Positions 61,421 to 64,000 of a stretch of DNA of 64,000 bases are shown here, piece by piece. Source of the stretch: Acidimicrobiaceae bacterium (GTDB lineage: Bacteria; Actinomycetota; Acidimicrobiia; Acidimicrobiales; Poriferisodalaceae). The stretch is taken from NCBI GenBank assembly GCA_026713105.1, contig JAPOPC010000044.1, positions 1-64,000 on the forward strand, given 5' to 3'. The translations under genes were made by a program, and so were the position numbers. Under the pieces are notes generated by a model, which was not told the DNA's origin, did no database searches, and saw nothing but the letters and a program-made list of their open reading frames with translations. Positions within the stretch are counted from its first letter, which is position 1. Each line of letters begins with the position of its first letter.

Positions 61421-62284
61421 TCACAGTTCGCCTCGTCGAGCCCATTCGTAGCCGTCGCGTTCGATAATCCCGACAGCCTCTTCAATATCGGCATCGAGGG
61501 CGTCTTCGAACTGGTCGCGCAATACCTCTTCTGCATCGAAGGGACCATTGTCCTCCAGCCACAGATGCTTGCCGAGGTCGCTGACGTAGGGCACACCAGC
61601 TTCGACAGGCGAGACGTAGTGAGCCTCGAACCAAACCACCATGTCGTGCAAGTCGGCGTGCCGACCATCGGCGACGGCTAGCGCGAAGCGGCCGAGCCAA
61701 TCAAACTGCTCCGGGGATGGCGCGACAGCGCACATTCCGTGCGCGATTGCGTCCCTTCGACTTGCAAAATCCTTGAGTTCCGCGGCTTGGTTGTCGCTGA
61801 GCACGCCATCGATCGTGAGTTGCTGAATGAGGCCGCGCGGTGGCAGCGGACGCGCCGGAGCGACCTCCCGTTGGTGGGCTACCCAAAGCAGGGCGCCCTC
61901 GATTGCCGACCACAGCACAAGACAGGCGGCGTCGGGCGACACTTCGGTGAGCTGTATCGCCTCGCGTGCTCGACGGCTCACGAGTTCGAGGTCCGGTGTC
62001 GGTGGCGCTCCCTCGCGCTCGTAGGTAACGACATCGAATTGCCACCCGCAATCTTCGGCGAACGTCTTCTTGAGCCTCTCGAGTCGCTGAACGGCGTCGT
62101 CGCTCATGGGGCTTGGCTTGACTTCGACGACGACGAACTCATCGTCTCGTCGGGCGACCGCATCGGCCACGAATGACTCGAACGGCGCCGGCAAGCGCTC
62201 ATTCAAGCTGACTTCGTAGCCGTTAGCCACATAGCTCGCGCGGGCATTCATGAGTGCCATGTGTGCAGCAGCTCTCATGCTCAT
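61421..62284 (-). CDS. Restriction-endonuclease-like / HEPN fusion protein
   Basis: 287 residues. The N-terminal 90 residues fit a small PD-(D/E)xK nuclease fold: a helix with FVADAVARRDDEFVVVEVKP (E54, K56). About 95-220 is helical and holds RRDAIAHG, a HEPN-type R-x4-H motif (R177, H182), after VLWSAIEGALLWVAH. HEPN proteins are often RNases in defence and toxin systems. The C-terminal 65 residues are acidic and helical. The start overlaps the RusA-like gene by ATGA. The function is not known; a DNA/RNA-cleaving defence effector is my inference. The 110 bases downstream hold nothing recognisable. Confidence 0.6.
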   Translation of the reverse strand: MSMRAAAHMALMNARASYVANGYEVSLNERLPAPFESFVADAVARRDDEFVVVEVKPSPMSDDAVQRLERLKKTFAEDCGWQFDVVTYEREGAPPTPDLELVSRRAREAIQLTEVSPDAACLVLWSAIEGALLWVAHQREVAPARPLPPRGLIQQLTIDGVLSDNQAAELKDFASRRDAIAHGMCAVAPSPEQFDWLGRFALAVADGRHADLHDMVVWFEAHYVSPVEAGVPYVSDLGKHLWLEDNGPFDAEEVLRDQFEDALDADIEEAVGIIERDGYEWARRGEL

Positions 62285-62664
62285 GAGAATGTCACCTCAG
62301 GACGGGCCTCGGCGACCCGGATGTAGACGAAGTCGCCCATAGTTGAGTTGAGCGCCTTCTCCAGAGTCACTGGTGCGTCGATGACCGGCAACGATTGCAC
62401 TCGGTCGATCTTTCGAGCGCAGACATCGACGATGGTCTTGTCGTCGTCGTAGACGAGATCCTCGAGTGCATCTTGGATCGGCTTGATGATGTTGTCGGTG
62501 TCGAGGTCTGTCGACTCACCGAAGAAGAAATCGATTCGCAGCCGCAGCGGGCCATCGAGGAGTTGGTCCTGCTCTGGAACTGCCTCCTTCACCTTCGCCT
62601 TCCACAGGGGGCTGGAGTTCGCACGAAAAGAACGCGGGGTGCCGACGACGACGAACTCAATCAT
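62281..62664 (-). CDS. RusA-family Holliday junction resolvase
   Basis: 127 residues from ATG 62664, which has GAGG upstream. RusA proteins cut four-way DNA junctions. The acidic active site is clear in DLDTDNIIKPIQDALEDLVY followed by DDDK (D55, D57, D65, D75 and K61, K76). The N-terminal FVVVGTPRSF is typical. RusA is normally carried by prophages or mobile DNA, but no phage genes are nearby. It is coupled by four bases to the nuclease/HEPN gene, suggesting the two work together. Confidence 0.8.
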   Translation of the reverse strand: MIEFVVVGTPRSFRANSSPLWKAKVKEAVPEQDQLLDGPLRLRIDFFFGESTDLDTDNIIKPIQDALEDLVYDDDKTIVDVCARKIDRVQSLPVIDAPVTLEKALNSTMGDFVYIRVAEARPEVTFS

Positions 62665-62776
62665 GCGCGTGCCCGCCTCACCGTCATCGGCGCTGAGCCT
62701 ATGCACGCGGATCATGGGCAGGATGATCAATTTTGGGAGTACTGGATCCGGCGGCGCGAGCGATGTACTGCTGTTC

Positions 62777-63952
62777 CTAGCTCTCGCGGAGGTCGAAGGC
62801 GATCTTGGTGGAGCCTCGGGCGCCGGCGTTGGCGGCGTGTTCGAGGGCGTTGCGGTAATCCTCGAGCGGGTACAGCTCGGAGACCAGCCGGCCCAGGTCG
62901 CAGTCGCGCACCAGCCTGACGGCCGATTCGAACGTGTGGCCGCCGTCCAACGACGGCTCGGTGCCGTAGCAGTAGGCGCCCACCAGCTCGGTTTCGCGGT
63001 GCCACAGCGCAGACAGGTTCAGCTCGACGTTGGCGGGCATGCCCAGCACCACCACCCGGCCGCGGGGTCGGGTGAGGGCAATGGCGTCAGTGAGCGACTC
63101 CGACGAGGCCACAGCATCGATGGTCACGTGGGTGCCCGACCCCAGCGTCTCGCCGATCACCCGGGTGCCCGCGGCGCGGCGCACTGCTCGGCCGAGCTCG
63201 TCGGGCGTCACGGCTAGGTCGGCGCCCAGCTCACGGGCCAGGCGACGCTGGTGGCTGTAGCGGGCGCCCACCACGATTGCCGCCACGCCGGTGAGCTGGC
63301 GCAGCGCAGCCACCGCAACGAGGCCCATCGTGCCGGCGCCGATGACGGCCGCTGTGCCGCCCTCGGTCACGCCCGAGCGCAGTGCAGCATGCACGCCCGC
63401 AGCGGTCGGCTCGATCATCACGGCGGCTTCGTCGGACAGGTCTCCGGGGCCCAGTGAGCCCAGCGAATGGAGCTGGCTGCGGTGGGCGGCGAATTGCTCC
63501 GACCAGCCGCCGCCGGTCGACGCGCACGATCCGGTCTGCAAACCGGCTTCGATCTCGCCGCCGATCAGGTGGCCGTAGTCGTCGCCGTCGGCCGGGGCGG
63601 CGTCTGGCCACGGCGGTGCAAAGCCGTGGGCCTCGTGGCCGAGCACCGGCTCGAGCACCACCCGGGTGCCGTCGTCAGTGTGGCCGACTACCTCGTGCCC
63701 AGGCACGAACGGGAACGAGACCAGTGGTTCGAAATAGCGCGACACCTTGCCGTCCACCGTCGCCAAGTCCGACCCGCAGATGCCAGACAGCGCCGTGCGC
63801 ACGTATTGCCAGCCGTCGCCGGGAAGTTCGGGCGGCGCCATCTCGGTCAGCCGCAGCGGGCCCACGCCAGCACCTGAGCCGGGCTTCAGCTTCCCTGCGG
63901 CCATGGCCGCGGCGAAGCGCAGCTCCTTGCGTTCAAAAACCAGCGCCTGCAC
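62777..63952 (-). CDS. Zinc-dependent medium-chain alcohol dehydrogenase
   Basis: 391 residues. The catalytic zinc ligands are the Cys in SGICGSDL and the His/Glu in FVPGHEVVGH. The NAD(P)-binding motif is AAVIGAGTMGLVAVAAL. The lobe that usually holds four structural zinc cysteines reads LEPVLGHEAHGFAPPWPDAA and lacks them, so that zinc is probably absent. The substrate is unknown; polyol or threonine-type dehydrogenases are nearest in style. It ends 113 bases from the RusA gene and is probably independent. Confidence 0.85.
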   Translation of the reverse strand: MQALVFERKELRFAAAMAAGKLKPGSGAGVGPLRLTEMAPPELPGDGWQYVRTALSGICGSDLATVDGKVSRYFEPLVSFPFVPGHEVVGHTDDGTRVVLEPVLGHEAHGFAPPWPDAAPADGDDYGHLIGGEIEAGLQTGSCASTGGGWSEQFAAHRSQLHSLGSLGPGDLSDEAAVMIEPTAAGVHAALRSGVTEGGTAAVIGAGTMGLVAVAALRQLTGVAAIVVGARYSHQRRLARELGADLAVTPDELGRAVRRAAGTRVIGETLGSGTHVTIDAVASSESLTDAIALTRPRGRVVVLGMPANVELNLSALWHRETELVGAYCYGTEPSLDGGHTFESAVRLVRDCDLGRLVSELYPLEDYRNALEHAANAGARGSTKIAFDLRES

Positions 63953-63969
63953 CTGTGCCCGCCCGCGTC

Positions 63970-64000
63970 TCAGCCGCCGGCCGCGGCGGCCGCAGCACTG
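63970..64000 (-). CDS. Possible C-terminal end of an upstream gene
   Basis: The minus strand has an open frame entering from the right edge and stopping at 63972-63970 with an Ala/Gly-rich end (SAAAAAAGG). It lies 17 bases before the alcohol dehydrogenase start and could be its upstream operon partner. Too short to identify. Confidence 0.25.
   Translation of the reverse strand, partial: SAAAAAAGG

Noticed and set aside
61421-62664. RusA resolvase taken as a sign of a prophage
   Set aside because: No integrase, terminase, capsid, portal or attachment repeat is visible; flanking genes are metabolic.
1-64000. tRNA or rRNA genes and insertion sequences
   Set aside because: No cloverleaf with a clear T-loop consensus, no rRNA-like stretch and no transposase motif was noticed; a dedicated scan could still find a tRNA missed by eye.

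Overview
The window is GC-rich, gene-dense bacterial chromosome. It carries DUF222/HNH ('13E12-type') nucleases, an SCP2-like protein, a HemB with the C-x-D...C metal site, many GTG starts, apparently leaderless toxin-antitoxin genes and I-shaped terminators. Together these suggest an actinobacterium, probably an uncultured Acidimicrobiia-like lineage. This assignment is inference from gene content; no rRNA or tRNA gene was seen.

Left flank (1-4000), minus strand: an AlkB-like dioxygenase behind an HTH/nucleotidyltransferase (AbiE-like) toxin-antitoxin pair, a small membrane protein, and a VapBC-like pair. The last is divergent from the first surface-protein gene.

Central region (about 4000-53100): thirteen predicted secreted proteins, nearly all on the plus strand, that start with three tandem cell-wall-binding type 2 (CWB2) repeats after a signal peptide. 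They fall into groups. Three have an EF-hand-like loop before CWB2 (4021, 9301, 12274; the second has lost its 5' end). Two fuse CWB2 to an acidic linker, a PD40 beta-propeller and an M6-like metalloprotease (15901, and 34358 with a frameshift). One fuses CWB2 to a trypsin-like protease (31205). Six have Ig-like C-termini (21039, 23691, 37932, 40885, 43656, 46324). One follows, with a 4-base overlap, an ECF sigma factor that has a membrane segment and a long C-terminal extension (50297). Interspersed are two DUF222/HNH nucleases, a HipBA pair, a bulb-lectin L,D-transpeptidase, an HGSNAT-like acyltransferase, a PIG-L-like lipoprotein and pyrE. Minisatellites are concentrated at 25.4-29.1 kb. 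The layout resembles the slpA/cwp cluster of Clostridioides difficile, where CWB2 paralogues build and decorate the cell surface. I infer a surface-coat locus with its own proteases, envelope enzymes and a candidate regulator, showing signs of duplication, mosaicism, truncation and possible phase variation.

Right flank (53200-64000): mostly housekeeping and metabolism. It holds two SDR oxidoreductases, a nitroreductase, an Fpg/Nei-like glycosylase, an SCP2-like protein, hemB, an aquaporin-family channel and a zinc alcohol dehydrogenase. A second HipBA pair and a two-gene unit, RusA-like resolvase plus REase-HEPN protein, look like defence or stress genes.
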